This document shows positions 1 to 11,500 of a stretch of 64,000 bases of DNA, in pieces. The notes beneath the pieces are model-generated. The model saw only the letters and a program-made list of their open reading frames with translations. It was not told where the DNA came from and made no database searches. The translations under genes were made by a program, and so were the position numbers. Each line of letters starts with the position of its first letter. Position 1 is the stretch's first letter. The DNA is from Echinococcus granulosus (taxonomy: Eukaryota; Platyhelminthes; Cestoda; Cyclophyllidea; Taeniidae): NCBI RefSeq assembly GCF_000524195.1, contig NW_020170405.1, positions 887,566 through 951,565 of the forward strand, given 5' to 3'.

Positions 1-1284
1 GAATCTACCATGATTTCTCAACAAAATGCACAAATTAAATGCATTTCTGAAACCTCTTTCCATGTATTTCTGACTACCAAAACGTCAACGAACTAAACCT
101 TTTACACCATTACCCTTCGGTCAGACGTCAAATCTCTTATCATTTATCCGTCACATACGATAACCGCGGCTTTAACTAAATTAATTTTGAAAGTGGACAT
201 ACATAAGTGAGAGGCTTTAATCGTTTACGATTAGCAACTTAGAGATACGTTAGCAACGAGGCGGATGGAACGTACCTTAGCGCCTCATAGTGAGGCCATT
301 CATGTATACTGCGCTTTTATGGGAGAAGACGGTGTTTGGTCCTATGGTAGACAAGGTTCCCATTTCATATTCATGCATATATTTTTAAGTACCTACAGAA
401 AATAGCAGTAAAACGAGATTTTGGCAATTATACGCTTTACTGAAATTGATTCTACAGTAGATTTTTTGAAGACAATGCATCAATTTGCAGCGTTCCAGCT
501 TTCGCCAAATGTTAAAGTGCATGAGGATAGCTTGGAACCCGCCCATGACGAAAATATCCATAAAGCCTAAATGCAGGACGAAAATCTTATTTCAGCTTGT
601 CTATCATTGGAAAAGTAAATTAAAATAAATAAATTAAATCAAAGAATTTACGTTTCGAACCACCCAGGGCCGCAAATCTAGGCTTTACGCCACCAAGGAA
701 ATTTTTGTTACCCCTGCAGGCTACGTACAGTAGTAGTGGCGTGGTTATAAAGATCCGCTTAAATACTCTAGTATACTGTCACTTGTGAACAATAACGGTA
801 GCAATTATAGGCAACATTGATCCGTGTGTTTGGAGAAGTTCCTTTAGCGTCAGTCACTTAAACAAAGGTAGATATAAGTTTTCATAACAGATCTACAAAG
901 AATCAACCCATCATATAAAGTATTCTCGGGTTTGGATCATCCTGGATACGTGTGCAAAGGCCGGCCCAACCATATCGCAACACTGCTTGTTAAGGCCTCC
1001 AGAATCCATTGAGATGTGAGCTTTTCAAAAATCTTTGAGGACATCGATTTGTCGACATTTAGAGTTCCGACTTGCTTGAAATTTCATTTCTGGCATGGAT
1101 GTTTCCAACCTTTTTAATTAGGTGAATTTCTACTTTTTGTATTTGACATCCAAATCAAACTCTAATCTCAGTAATAAGAATCACGTCTAATAAGTTTAGC
1201 CTCTACGGACTTTTTTATTAAATTGTGTAATCAAATGGTCTCACTTCGAAATCTAAAAAAAATTGCATCAGGCGTCGCGAGCTC
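1..1284. other. Non-coding stretch, nothing recognised
   Basis: AT-rich sequence with no long open frame and no peptide resembling a known family on either strand. I see no repeat copy, microsatellite or RNA gene here. It is probably intergenic. Confidence 0.5.
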
Positions 1285-2019
1285 TCATAAATGAAACGCT
1301 ACAGCTGAAACAGGCGGCTGCATAAGCAGAAGCGCAGTTGTGTTTGCTCTCGTGGTCGTATTTTGCTCTGTGCGTATTGCGGCCTCCCTCCAACGTGTTG
1401 TTTTAGCCACCCTCGTAGCGATAGAAGGAGGGAGAGCAGCACCACTACTGGCGCGCCTATCAGGCAAAATAACATCAACAACAAAAACAGCAGCAGCAAA
1501 ATGAAGGATGTCTGTGCACTTGCGCGTGAGTGTTTGTGTATGACGCCCTCACTTGGTCATTTATTGGGCCACTAAAGCACCCACGCGCACGTACACGCAG
1601 AGGTGGTCCATTTGCGCACCTTGGCAACCGACACTCAGACGCTCGGAGGGCTGGTCGGTCAGTCGGTTGGTCGGTCGGTTGGACAGGGATGGGGGCGAGG
1701 AGCGGAGTGCTAACCAGTTTCGCTACCAGTGCCATCACTGCCGCCACCGCTACCACCACACAGGGATCAAATGCTCCGTGTGTACGCATTCACCCCTGCC
1801 TCCACCCTCACGTTCTCACGACCAGTCAAGCGGCTACCCCGGCTAGAGGTGTTGCTGCGCGAGCGAAGTATTACATCACAAATTTGTGTTTGTGTGCACA
1901 TACGCTCCACTTCTCAGTCTCTATCTCGCTCGCCTAACTTTCGCATTCGACACGTACGGCTACCAGTCAACGTGTCAGTAACATGGAGAAAGAGACCTGT
2001 GCTGACCACTCACAGTTAG
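1285..2019. promoter_or_regulatory. CpG-rich island with GGTC/GGTT repeats
   Basis: The base composition changes sharply from AT-rich flanks to a GC- and CpG-rich block. It contains purine/pyrimidine-skewed runs such as CAACAACAAAAACAGCAGC and a tetranucleotide tract of alternating GGTC and GGTT units at 1653-1682. Several overlapping open frames exist on both strands, but their peptides are low in complexity (Arg, Ser, Thr, His) and match no family, so I read them as consequences of GC richness. An island like this in an AT-rich worm genome is often a promoter or 5' untranslated exon. The nearest recognised gene starts 2.2 kb downstream. Function is inference. Confidence 0.35.
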
Positions 2020-4080
2020 AAGCTTCCGAGGTGCACCAAAACTCCTTCCCATTTTACAGTACCCATTCTCCTTGTATACACAACTCAGTGTGACAGTTTT
2101 GAGTTTACTGAGATCCATCAGATGTGTTGAAATTATCAAACGAAACTAATGAACTTGCGTTTCTCCGAAATACGACTACTGTTTGAGCCATGCCAGGAAC
2201 CTCAAAAGTACCCACAATGATAGTCAATGTTTCCTGCAAAGGTCACTATCTGATTCTGAGTAAAAACTCTAAAAGTTCATTTATGTATGATTTAAAGAGA
2301 ATTTGCCATCTCGACCGGTCATCATGCCGTTTGGAATCTCTACAGAATATCCTGGTTTAAAAAGTTTTAGCGGATTCCAGAAGTATGCTGTGGGCAATAA
2401 GGTGATTTGACTCCTACAACCTGTATTTCCATTCCTCACCGAGATGGAGACGATTGGTTTGTCCTCAAATCAGTTTGTCGCCGTTACGAAACGTCATCAT
2501 GAAGGGGTAGTGTAAGCACTCAGTTTTCTATCTTGTGACGTTGAGGGAAGAGTATTGGGTTTTATTTGTGGAAGACGCCTTGGAACAATTTGGGGCTCTC
2601 GTCTGGAAAGGCGGCCGTTGACGTCTCTCTTTTTGTCATGATGACAACACTTTGGCGGTTTGTGTGGGTTTATTGCGCGAATCACCAACACCATCAAGAG
2701 CACCAGTAGTTGAGAATGGGGTCACCGAGTCGGTCATAGGCAAGAAGTCTGTTGCTAGGACAGCTGGCCTGACGGTTCACAAGTGGCACTCGTAGAGATG
2801 GTACCGGTGTGAGCATTGTTTTTCAACAAAAACGTCTTTGAGTGATTCGTTAAAATAGAAAGACCATTTATTTTAGAATTATTTCAAAAAAATTGTTCCA
2901 CGCCTTTGGCAATAATTTATCATGTGTGATGAGGAAATAGAGAAATTTAATTTTAAAAACACCTGAGAATTATAGTTTGATGTGTGGTTTCCGAGCATGT
3001 ATGTTTTTCAGTAATAATTAATAACAAGCCTATTTATAGAATAAATGTTCAATTTATGCGTATAATCATACGGAAAATGTTCCAAGTATGCTTCATCCAT
3101 AGAAACCCTGAATTCTGTGCAAAAATACTGCCAGCTGAAAGTCGGTAAAAGATAGTATTAATTCTACAATTTTAAAACCATTACTTTGAACCTGTACCTT
3201 ACCTTTGATTCTATGAAGGACTTTAGACTACATCGAGTCACTTCTTGTTGCGATGTAGATGTTGTTTTTTAAATCTGACGTTCAGATTCCCCCCACATGG
3301 CACCGCGCTCGTCTTGACATCTTGTTGCCAATTGAAATCAACTGCTGATGCAAACCGAGTTTTAGAGGTTAACACAAAAGCAGCTTCAATGGTCATTTGA
3401 GATTCTAAAATTCACTGATTTTATGGGAGAATAAGAGAATTGTTGCTCAAACACCCAAATACAAAGCTTTTCTTAAACATTCCGTAAAGTTGAAGTCAAT
3501 GCCCGTGCTGAACTAATGATATGGATGCTTCATCCTTTGGGCAGTTTATTTGCCATATCAGATCCCCAATGAAGTTTGTGAAAGCACGTGTCAAAGTTGA
3601 AAAAGAAAGTATAGCCGTAAAAAATAAATGATTTATCAATTTTCAGTTTGTATGCATTGATTGACACACAACAATAAGAAGTGATAAACTTCTCTCTTCC
3701 TACTTTATTATGTTTGTTTTTCATAGGCTCTATAGGAAAATTATGGAAGTACCTTCATACAAACTGAGTTCCATCATGATTTCAAAACATGTAGCTTAGG
3801 TTTTGTAAATTCATTGTTATTGCAGACCTCAAGTGGTAAAGCGCATATTCTAAGTCACTTTGAGATATTTAAAATTGATTTGAAATCTCCAAAAAATCTA
3901 AAATTATTAACCTCGATAGACATTTTGTTATACAATTGTAAGTAATTTCAGCTGTTTATCTTTCGGAATTTTGTCAACCACATACCTATTGAATACATTG
4001 GATAACTTTTTCATTTGAGCTAACACAGGCAAGACTTATTGTTATCCGAAATTGAAGATAAAGATCAAACACGTTCAACA
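2020..4080. other. Non-coding stretch, nothing recognised
   Basis: AT-rich sequence. Short open frames near 2497-2703 and 3530-3724 on the minus strand have no family resemblance and no flanking splice logic. Nothing can be supported here. Confidence 0.5.
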
Positions 4081-4264
4081 AAGTTTCCTAGGCGCGCATT
4101 TAGACCAATAAGCGAAGTGCGCGGAGCGATGCTTACTATGTCAACCAATCAGCCTACTACCGTGACCATCTGGCCAATCAACTGTTTAAATATTGGAACT
4201 CGAGCAAAACGACACCAGAATGAAAAGATCGTGTTCATTTTGCAAAACAAGCACGAAATAGAAA
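4081..4264 (+). promoter_or_regulatory. CCAAT-rich promoter and 5' leader of the odd-skipped gene
   Basis: Three CCAAT pentamers lie in the same orientation at 4105-4109, 4145-4149 and 4174-4178, inside a locally GC-richer stretch with CpGs. They are followed by an AT-rich TTTAAATA tract near 4184. The coding start is at 4265 and an in-frame TAG at 4259-4261 closes the frame upstream, so the leader ends here. CCAAT boxes are the classic NF-Y site; the promoter role is inference from spacing and position. Confidence 0.45.
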
Positions 4265-6561
4265 ATGGCGCATAACGGCGCATCGTTTACGCAGCACCCC
4301 CTAATTTATGCATCCTCGATCCTCCACATTCCACCGCCTCAAGAGCTACTCCAACTGGTCGCTAATTGGAAAAACTACTCTTCTTCTGCGTCCAGGACAC
4401 CTTCAGCTTTTAATCGGCCACCGAATAGTAGCGGTAACGGCAGTGGTCGCAGCGGCCCCTCTGCGGAAGTGCCTCTCAGTGGTAGGTTTGGCTTCCTGTG
4501 TTACAGGAACGGGCAATGTCACAAGCATTAAATTTATGAGGCCATATTTTGCATAGAAGCACTGGAAATTTTTTGCTTCCAAATCTATTTCGATGCATGC
4601 TCCTCAGTTCATTGATAGAAAATCATTTTCTACTGGTCATACGGACTCTTATCTATCGATGAACGCACATTAGCAATAAGTGATACCTCGTCGTTAGATT
4701 TTTGTACACACCGCATAAATGCGGCACCGGTGCTTAAAATTGCCAGCTTTAGGGGAATAATTCCGTGTACACTAAAAGGCTACCGAGTAGAAGCACTGAT
4801 TTATGTAATTCTTGTGTGAAATATTAAGTATAATTATTTGACAGAGGCAGATTTAATCTACTTCAAACGATTTAGCTTCTCATAAAAAATACCAAGGTTT
4901 TCAAGCTATGAGCCGTTTTGAGCAAACTACAAAGTAACTATTTCTAGATAAAATTTAGTCTATAATATATGATAAATTGCTGCGTAAAAACTTTATTAAA
5001 TTCTCAGAATTTTCACAACTCACGATGAAATAGACCATTTGAGATCTAGGAAAATATTCTGATTTTAGAAACATTAACTCATTATTAAGAAATAGAAAGG
5101 CATAAATCATGCGCGTAGAATGAAATTTACCTCACCATTTATGCGTTTCTAATTTTAAAGTCAGATATTTTAAATGCTCAGCACGTACATCTCGAACAGC
5201 CACACAGTCCGTGACGGTGAAGCAATGCAACTGTCAAAAATCGGGTCCGATATGGACCGACGCTCAAACAGAGATAATGGCTCTGAATTCGTCGAGCCAG
5301 ACTACAGGTGGCTCCACTACCTCAGTCTCAGGTGCACAGTCGGCCGAGAGTAAGTAGTCAATTTTCTTAGATCTTTACCGAGGTCGAAGATCTTGTAAAT
5401 AACTGAGCCAGCTATCTAATCAACTATTTATGAAATTACTCATGTTAAGTTTTTTGGTACATTGGCAGCTCATTAGCTAAAATACATGGGTTACACTTTG
5501 AACGAAATAATTAAAATAGAATGTTTAACTTCGCTACATCAAGCAGGTGTGAGACGATTTGACTTCCGAAAGCTGGCAGACTCTTGCCTGAGGTCTACAA
5601 GAGATCAGTCCACACTGAAGACTGTTGAAGGGACAGAAAGGCGCCAGAAATGCTTTCCCAAACTGCGATTTCACTACCCACTCTTAACCACCCGCTCCAC
5701 AACCAACAAGTGCAGGTAATTGTGCTACTGTCCAGAAATAAGTAGGCGTTATCAACCAAAGTAACTTACATAAAGATTATCCCATTTTAGAACGAAAAGG
5801 CAGTACATATGCCGTTTTTGCTACCGACAATTCACTAAGTCCTACAATCTTCTCATTCATGAACGAACTCACACAAATGAGCGACCCTTTTCGTGTGAGG
5901 TTTGTGGAAGGGCATTTCGAAGGCAGGACCATCTACGCGATCACAAGTGAGTTGCTAAATTTCAGTGTCCCTGAGCAAACTTTGTGCTCAAAACATCTAA
6001 GGAATTCTTCCACTAATCAGTTTGAAATACATAAATACCCACAGCTGTAAGTGCATTGTATTAAAACATCCTCAAGGACTCGAAGGACACAAAAAGGTTA
6101 CACGCTTTTACTATATCCCACAAGTGTCCAAGGTTTATACTATCACTTTTCAAAAGTTGTGGCCTCGTAGTGGCACGCAGTGGGTCATTTAGAATTGTAT
6201 AGTGTAAATGATATCTAATTTTAGAGGATAAATTAGTTTGAATAGACTCAATAGGGAAGTGAGCCCTCTGTCTCCAAAATTGATCCGGATTTTTGGTAAC
6301 AAGTAAATGCTACGCCTTCACCTTTTAATGATGCATTAAAAGGAGTGCGTTTAGTTGTTCAGCAGAGCCAGCGCCTACAGTTTCAGCATAAATGCACCGA
6401 AACGCCTAAAATCAGACAGCCTCTTGCAAAACATGCCCTTGTTTTTGCTTTTCAGATACATACATAGCGCAAAGAAGCCATTTGCCTGTGAACTTTGCGG
6501 GAAGGGATTCTGTCAGTCGCGAACACTTGCGCTGCACAAAATAACTCATTTTCCAAACTAA
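4265..6561 (+). CDS. osr: Odd-skipped-related C2H2 zinc-finger transcription factor, 5 exons
   Basis: Exons: 4265-4481, 5182-5349, 5547-5715, 5791-5946 and 6456-6561. All have GT/AG borders and phases that close to 271 residues. Exons 4 and 5 encode three C2H2 fingers; the first has [15 protein letters not shown] and the second [14 protein letters not shown], which are signatures of Odd-skipped/OSR proteins. The third ([21 protein letters not shown]) ends six codons before the stop. Exon 3 holds RRFDFRKLA, resembling the conserved RFDF-x-x-LA motif upstream of the fingers in OSR proteins. The N-terminus is Ser/Pro-rich and unconserved. The family is nuclear, binds DNA and patterns gut, mesoderm and segments or joints. 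The start is fixed by an in-frame TAG immediately upstream. Insect Odd/Bowl have four or five fingers and vertebrate OSR1 three, so three is within the family range. The family call is firm. Confidence 0.93.
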
Positions 6562-6605
6562 TAGAAGCCATGGTGAATTATTTTTTTGCACTTGGTGTCC
6601 TGTGA

Positions 6606-6611
6606 AATAAA
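6606..6611 (+). terminator. Polyadenylation signal AATAAA for the odd-skipped gene
   Basis: A canonical AATAAA hexamer lies 45 bases after the odd-skipped stop codon, where a short 3' untranslated region would end. Confidence 0.55.
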
Positions 6612-6901
6612 GATGCATTCTGTTTTAAGCTCACTCATTTCAAGACAAATTACTTGTAAATAAATTAAAGTGAGCAAAAGGGTAATTAAGGGCTACTAGT
6701 GAATTCAAAGTGATTTTCAAACTTTTATGCATTTCAAGGGGCGGCAACCGACTCGTTCCGTAGCTTTATTGGTTCCAGAAATAAATTCCTTTTTACTTTA
6801 AAAACTTGGCCAGATTTACGCAATGAAGGACGAGCATCCCTTTCCCGAATACATGACTATTCCACTGATGAAGTGAAATAAAATAAAGGGTATTTTTAAA
6901 C
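6612..6901. other. Intergenic spacer, nothing recognised
   Basis: Short AT-rich spacer between the odd-skipped polyadenylation signal and repeat copy H. No coding signal seen. Confidence 0.4.
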
Positions 6902-7060
6902 TGCAATACTTTACTCGTTTGTTTAACTCCCGGTTTTGGTAATGGTTGCTTGAGCCTCCGGGCCATGCAAGTAGTCCCAAGCCCTATCATACCTCGGCAA
7001 TGCATATCCTACCCGAGTTTTGTCTTCCTTCGCCTTCAGGAAAGTCTCAGAGTACCACCA
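6902..7060 (-). repeat. Degenerate copy (H) of the TG...CA short repeat family
   Basis: Read on the minus strand it has the family order: a 5' part resembling TCTGAGACTTTCCTGAAGGC followed by GAAGACA, a middle GGCCATGCAAGTAGTCCC-type palindromic block (as seen on the plus strand), and a 3' part containing AAAACCGGGAGTTAAAC. It is diverged at the 5' terminus, where the usual TGTAGC is replaced, so it is an old copy. Boundaries are approximate. Confidence 0.55.
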
Positions 7061-8553
7061 AACTACCTGATACATTTACCTCGAGGCCAAAACAGCTGAG
7101 TAGGAAGGAACAAGTGGTTCTCAATCTATGTGGCAAGCTAATTTAACTACAAATTCCCATTTATGGGGAATTTATTGCTCCTCATTGGCTGATACAAGGG
7201 GTACCGAAAAATTTTTCTCAGTCGTGTTTTCACAAATAGTTGCCCTGTAAGAGGTCCAACATGAGTATCTGTGTCTGGTATTACTAGTATTTGCATCACT
7301 TTTCGCAATCAGCCCAAAATATGGTCAGGATAGTTGAAATTTCCCAAAAAGTAGTTTCTTGGTACCAGTCTATCCACCCAAGAAGGCTTCCTTGCTTTAA
7401 ATATACCGTTATAAACCGCTACGCTTAATGATTGGTAATAACCAATCGGAAGTATTAAAGAGCAACTAATTGGGATTTGTCCTTAAAAATTGGAAGAACG
7501 ATTGAGAAGTCATGGAAGGTACAAACATGATCCATACATACGGTTTGGCCAGCCTTTCCAGAGTAAAATCGCGCATTAAAACTATTGATTGAGGATGCCT
7601 AAAAGTGAAATGCACAGACTGGTAGCACTTGCTAAGGGCAGGGGTGATATCCGTGACCTTGGGACCTAAGTTCTACTAAAACAGGTTGGTGCGGCCATCT
7701 AAACTGTCTGCCATGCTTTAGCCTCTTGCATTGATGGCATGATGCATGAAACTTCTCACATCGGGACTGGATTCAGACACCACTTCAAAAGTTGAAGGTT
7801 ATGACTACGTATTACAAACACAAGCGCAACAACTGCATATCATATCACCGTAGAGACATTACATCCCGAAAACTAGTTGCTAGCTCCGTTTGCTAAATGG
7901 AGTGGTAAACTCAGTGGTTGTTCAACCTAGCTAATGCTGTAATCACGCCCTAAAAATTGGTAGAAAGCACGAAGACTGACAAATTAAAGATGCACCAGCT
8001 TATCCAATTTGACCGAGAATCAACAAAAAATCCGACCCTTCGAGCTTTCAGGGACTCAAAGGGTGACAGATTGCATCAGTTGTTATTTAGAAGATATTTG
8101 AACTAAATTGTTGAGCTTAAAAGATTCCTTGATACGAAAGTGAGAATGTACATAAAGCGTAAACCAGCTGCACTCTGAGTGGCAAGATGTCATAGATAAT
8201 GAGTGACAATTTTCTCCAACACAAGAAATAAAATCTTAAATTAGCTGCCAGGCGAAATAACACTACCTTAAATCCGTTAACTCCAAAACCGACATGTGGC
8301 CAAAAATTGCGTAACATCAACATCTATTTGAATTTTCATTAATTCAAAAAAATATGGCGCCCAAGAGATCGCAAGATTGGCCATAAAAATACCTTAGGTC
8401 AAAGATAAGAACACGAGGGGAATGTTGGTAACCAGTTACGATCAAGATTGGAAGGATGTAAAAGGTGCAAAAGAGCACACACACGTATCACAAAGTAGGA
8501 GGGCGATTAAGGCCCGGAGAAAGACGAGGAGGCAATTCAACCCGCAGCCAATC
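7061..8553. other. Intergenic spacer, nothing recognised
   Basis: About 1.5 kb of AT-rich sequence between repeat copy H and the 3' end of the NAD kinase gene. Open frames are short and family-less. It may include the 3' untranslated region of NAD kinase, but I see no clear minus-strand AATAAA close to the stop. Confidence 0.4.
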
Positions 8554-11500
8554 TCAGCTATATTCGTGGAAACGCCCAGGCATAAAATCAGCCTCGTTGA
8601 ACTCGTTTTGCCGTTGTCGCGCGTTCCAGTGCAGGCAGAGCGCCAGATCCTTGAACCAGTCGGCCACCTATAAAAGGTATAGAGAACCATCACCACTAAG
8701 GCATTTTCAAAGGTACCCAAGCCCCACTAAACTGTATCACACATATATTGCCGTTACGATAATGTGCAACCAAAGGATCAAAGCAGTTAGATCGAAATGT
8801 ACGGATTTGCCCACTGCCATTTATTTGGCGCACTATGAAGTGCATCCTTCTTATGTAATATTTACTCCCATCTTCAAAGCGGGAGATAAATGAGTTTCGG
8901 GGATGCACGATCATGACGCCGAACGGCTTTGCCGACGATATTAATTAATGTGAAGTGGCAACCGCGACAAACAACTTCTGAGGTAAGAGGAAAAGGGCGT
9001 AGGATGCCGCATAAAATGGATGACGTGTGGATAAAGTATAATCTGTTGCATTCATAGCCTAAATTGATGACAACAGGAGCAATATAAGCAGTAATTTAAA
9101 ATCGACGGGATAATTCAACTAAAAAAATCTGGTTTATTTTAATCAAAGGGTCCGCGTGAATAAATAATTTTGTCGGGAATGGTTTTCACGCGAAACAAGT
9201 GATTATTCCGAAGTGAAGGCAGAATACTAATGAGTGGAAACAGAGCAACAAATACAATAAGGGCACCGCCTCGTAAGTGTACTACCTCTGCAAGAGTTAC
9301 AGCCACAGAGCTACTGTAAATAAGATGACAATTTCAAAAGTACTATCCAATCTTCTTTCAAGGTCAAAAAAACTCAAAGGCTAATAAAATAGACTTGTTG
9401 GGATCTGGCGAAACAGCAATATTGTTTGCAAGATTACTTCTAGCTGCGCCTCAATGATGACGCTTAAGCATCAGCAACTGAGGTCATAACCACGTAAAAA
9501 ACGACGCACACAAGTTTGAGTCTCTCTGAAGCTATCCGGGTGACTTTGCTCGATGAATAATTCGAAATTTTTTGAGTTTTTAAACCCCAATATTGGAGAT
9601 TGAAGGGGTGGGATCTCCCTCAGAGAGCCACAAATTCTAGCGTTCCAAACTTATCGCTTTGGAAAATTTCCTTCCACCGAGTAGTTAAGTATTGGCGCAT
9701 GCCAGAAAAACTGATGGACTTGTGTAGACGAAAATTAGCATTTTCAAGACCGGTTTCAAATTCTAGTAAGGCAATGAAAGCGCCTCGTATTTACTTGTTT
9801 TTGATAAATTTCCATATAGCCCAACTACTACTTACATACTTTTCATCTCCGAGTTGCATTAAATTGGGAAGACATCATGATCCCAGCAACTTCACAGTGC
9901 ATTAAAATGAAAACTAGGAAAACAAAAGATTATTTCGAAGAAATTTGAGGCGTGCTTTTAGACAGTAAATTGTGCAAGGCTGTTCGATAAAACATACCGG
10001 GAAAAATTCCTCATTGTGATGCATCCGTCCATTCACATGACATTTGGTGATTTTCGCCAGTGAATTTATCTGTAACCTCGAACTTGAAACAAATTTTCCA
10101 TGAAATGTTTCTTTTTGGTGACAGACATGCAAATCCGGCTGCTTTAACATGAGAAATTTAGTATCTTTGGTGTTCACATTGTAAATGCTCAAATGAGCAA
10201 AAAAAGCAGTTATCCTAAGCGAAATTGGGATGACAGTCCCATTAAAAGGAGTGTTCTGGAATATGGCACGTACATAGCTAAAGAAGCCTCCATATCGGTC
10301 AACATTACTTGCACAAAGAAAGCTAAGAGACTTCCAAACTATTAATTAAAGTGGACAGAAGAGAGCTGAAAAGTTGCTACCGTCCTTGATCAGAATTTAC
10401 CCCTCAATATGAATTCATGGGGCGTTGGTCCAATCATTACCTATGCAGTAGCAAAACCCAACAGCGAACCACCAAAGATTATCAAAAATTGAGACACACA
10501 AATAAACATGTCTGAATGGAACGCAAGGCTGGCCTTTTATGCTGTTAAGAAGTAATTTGTAAGGCCATAAATCTAAAACCAATTTATACTGGCTAAAATG
10601 TTGAAGAAAACTAATCTTAGAACGTGAGCAGCGTTTAAAAGATTTTATCTACTAGAAACACAGATAGTGAACAATTCCCAAGATAACTCAAAAATAATTG
10701 TTGCAACCTCTTAAGAAATAATCACCAAAGAGGCTGATGTAGAGCCTGCAGTGCGAAAATCTAACAGGCAGTATGGAGGATTACTAACTAAACAATCTGC
10801 AAAGCGGTTAATAATTACTTTGCAAGCATCCCAATCATGTGTTAAGCCACCTAAATAGCAGGAGGACCAGGAAAGGTACGATTCAAACCACATCGAACAC
10901 ATGGGGAGTAGAAAAAGGAGGAGGAAGGGGTACAGACCTGATTTTCACTGCCAAAGCATGGGACAGGGTAGTGGGAGGCGGTGAAGACAACGCGATCGTC
11001 CTTGTGAATAATGTGGTGGTGTCGGAGGCGTCCGTCGTTAGAGAGGTGGACGGAATCGCAGCGTGCGTCGGGAGCAATGGAAACCTCGAGGCGGGTAGAG
11101 AAGGGGAGCACCAGAGGACGGCAGCTCAAAGAGTGCGCGTTGATTGGCGTCACGAGAATGGCTGGCACCGCAGGATTCAGTATCGACGCGCCTGCCGACA
11201 TGGAGTACGCTGTGCTCCCCGTGGGTGTGGAGATTATCAAGCCTTGTGGAGAGTGGAGACAATAAGACGATTGGAAAAACTATCTCCTTAATTATATACA
11301 AATCCATGATCTTAGCACTTTTCTGAAATCGAATATGCTTAGGTATGCGGCGATATCTCATAGGGCCAATCACGAACTTGGCGTGTCGTATCTGGAGTCG
11401 CCCATAGAAGCGATTGGAAAAGCGAAACCCCATGACGTCAAAAAACAACGGATAAAAGTCAGTCGAAAAATGGGGTTAAAACTGTCAGTTTCAAGAAAAA

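Noticed and set aside
600..700. Possible tRNA (CGTTTCGAACCACCCAGG resembling a T-arm)
   Set aside because: No matching acceptor stem, D-arm or anticodon arm could be drawn around it.
1475..1937. Coding genes in the GC-rich block (104, 135 and 97 residue frames)
   Set aside because: Overlapping frames on both strands with low-complexity peptides; explained by lack of stop codons in GC-rich DNA.
8465..8893. 142-residue plus-strand open frame
   Set aside because: Opposite strand to the NAD kinase terminal exon; peptide is Arg/Ser/Gln-rich with no family resemblance, so it is a shadow.
10851..11240. 129-residue minus-strand frame as the complete C-terminus of NAD kinase, including the tail after SENQ
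   Set aside because: The tail (VCTPSSS...) has no homology and begins exactly at a GT donor; the conserved DWF...LHWN end is found in phase on a separate exon at 8667-8554.
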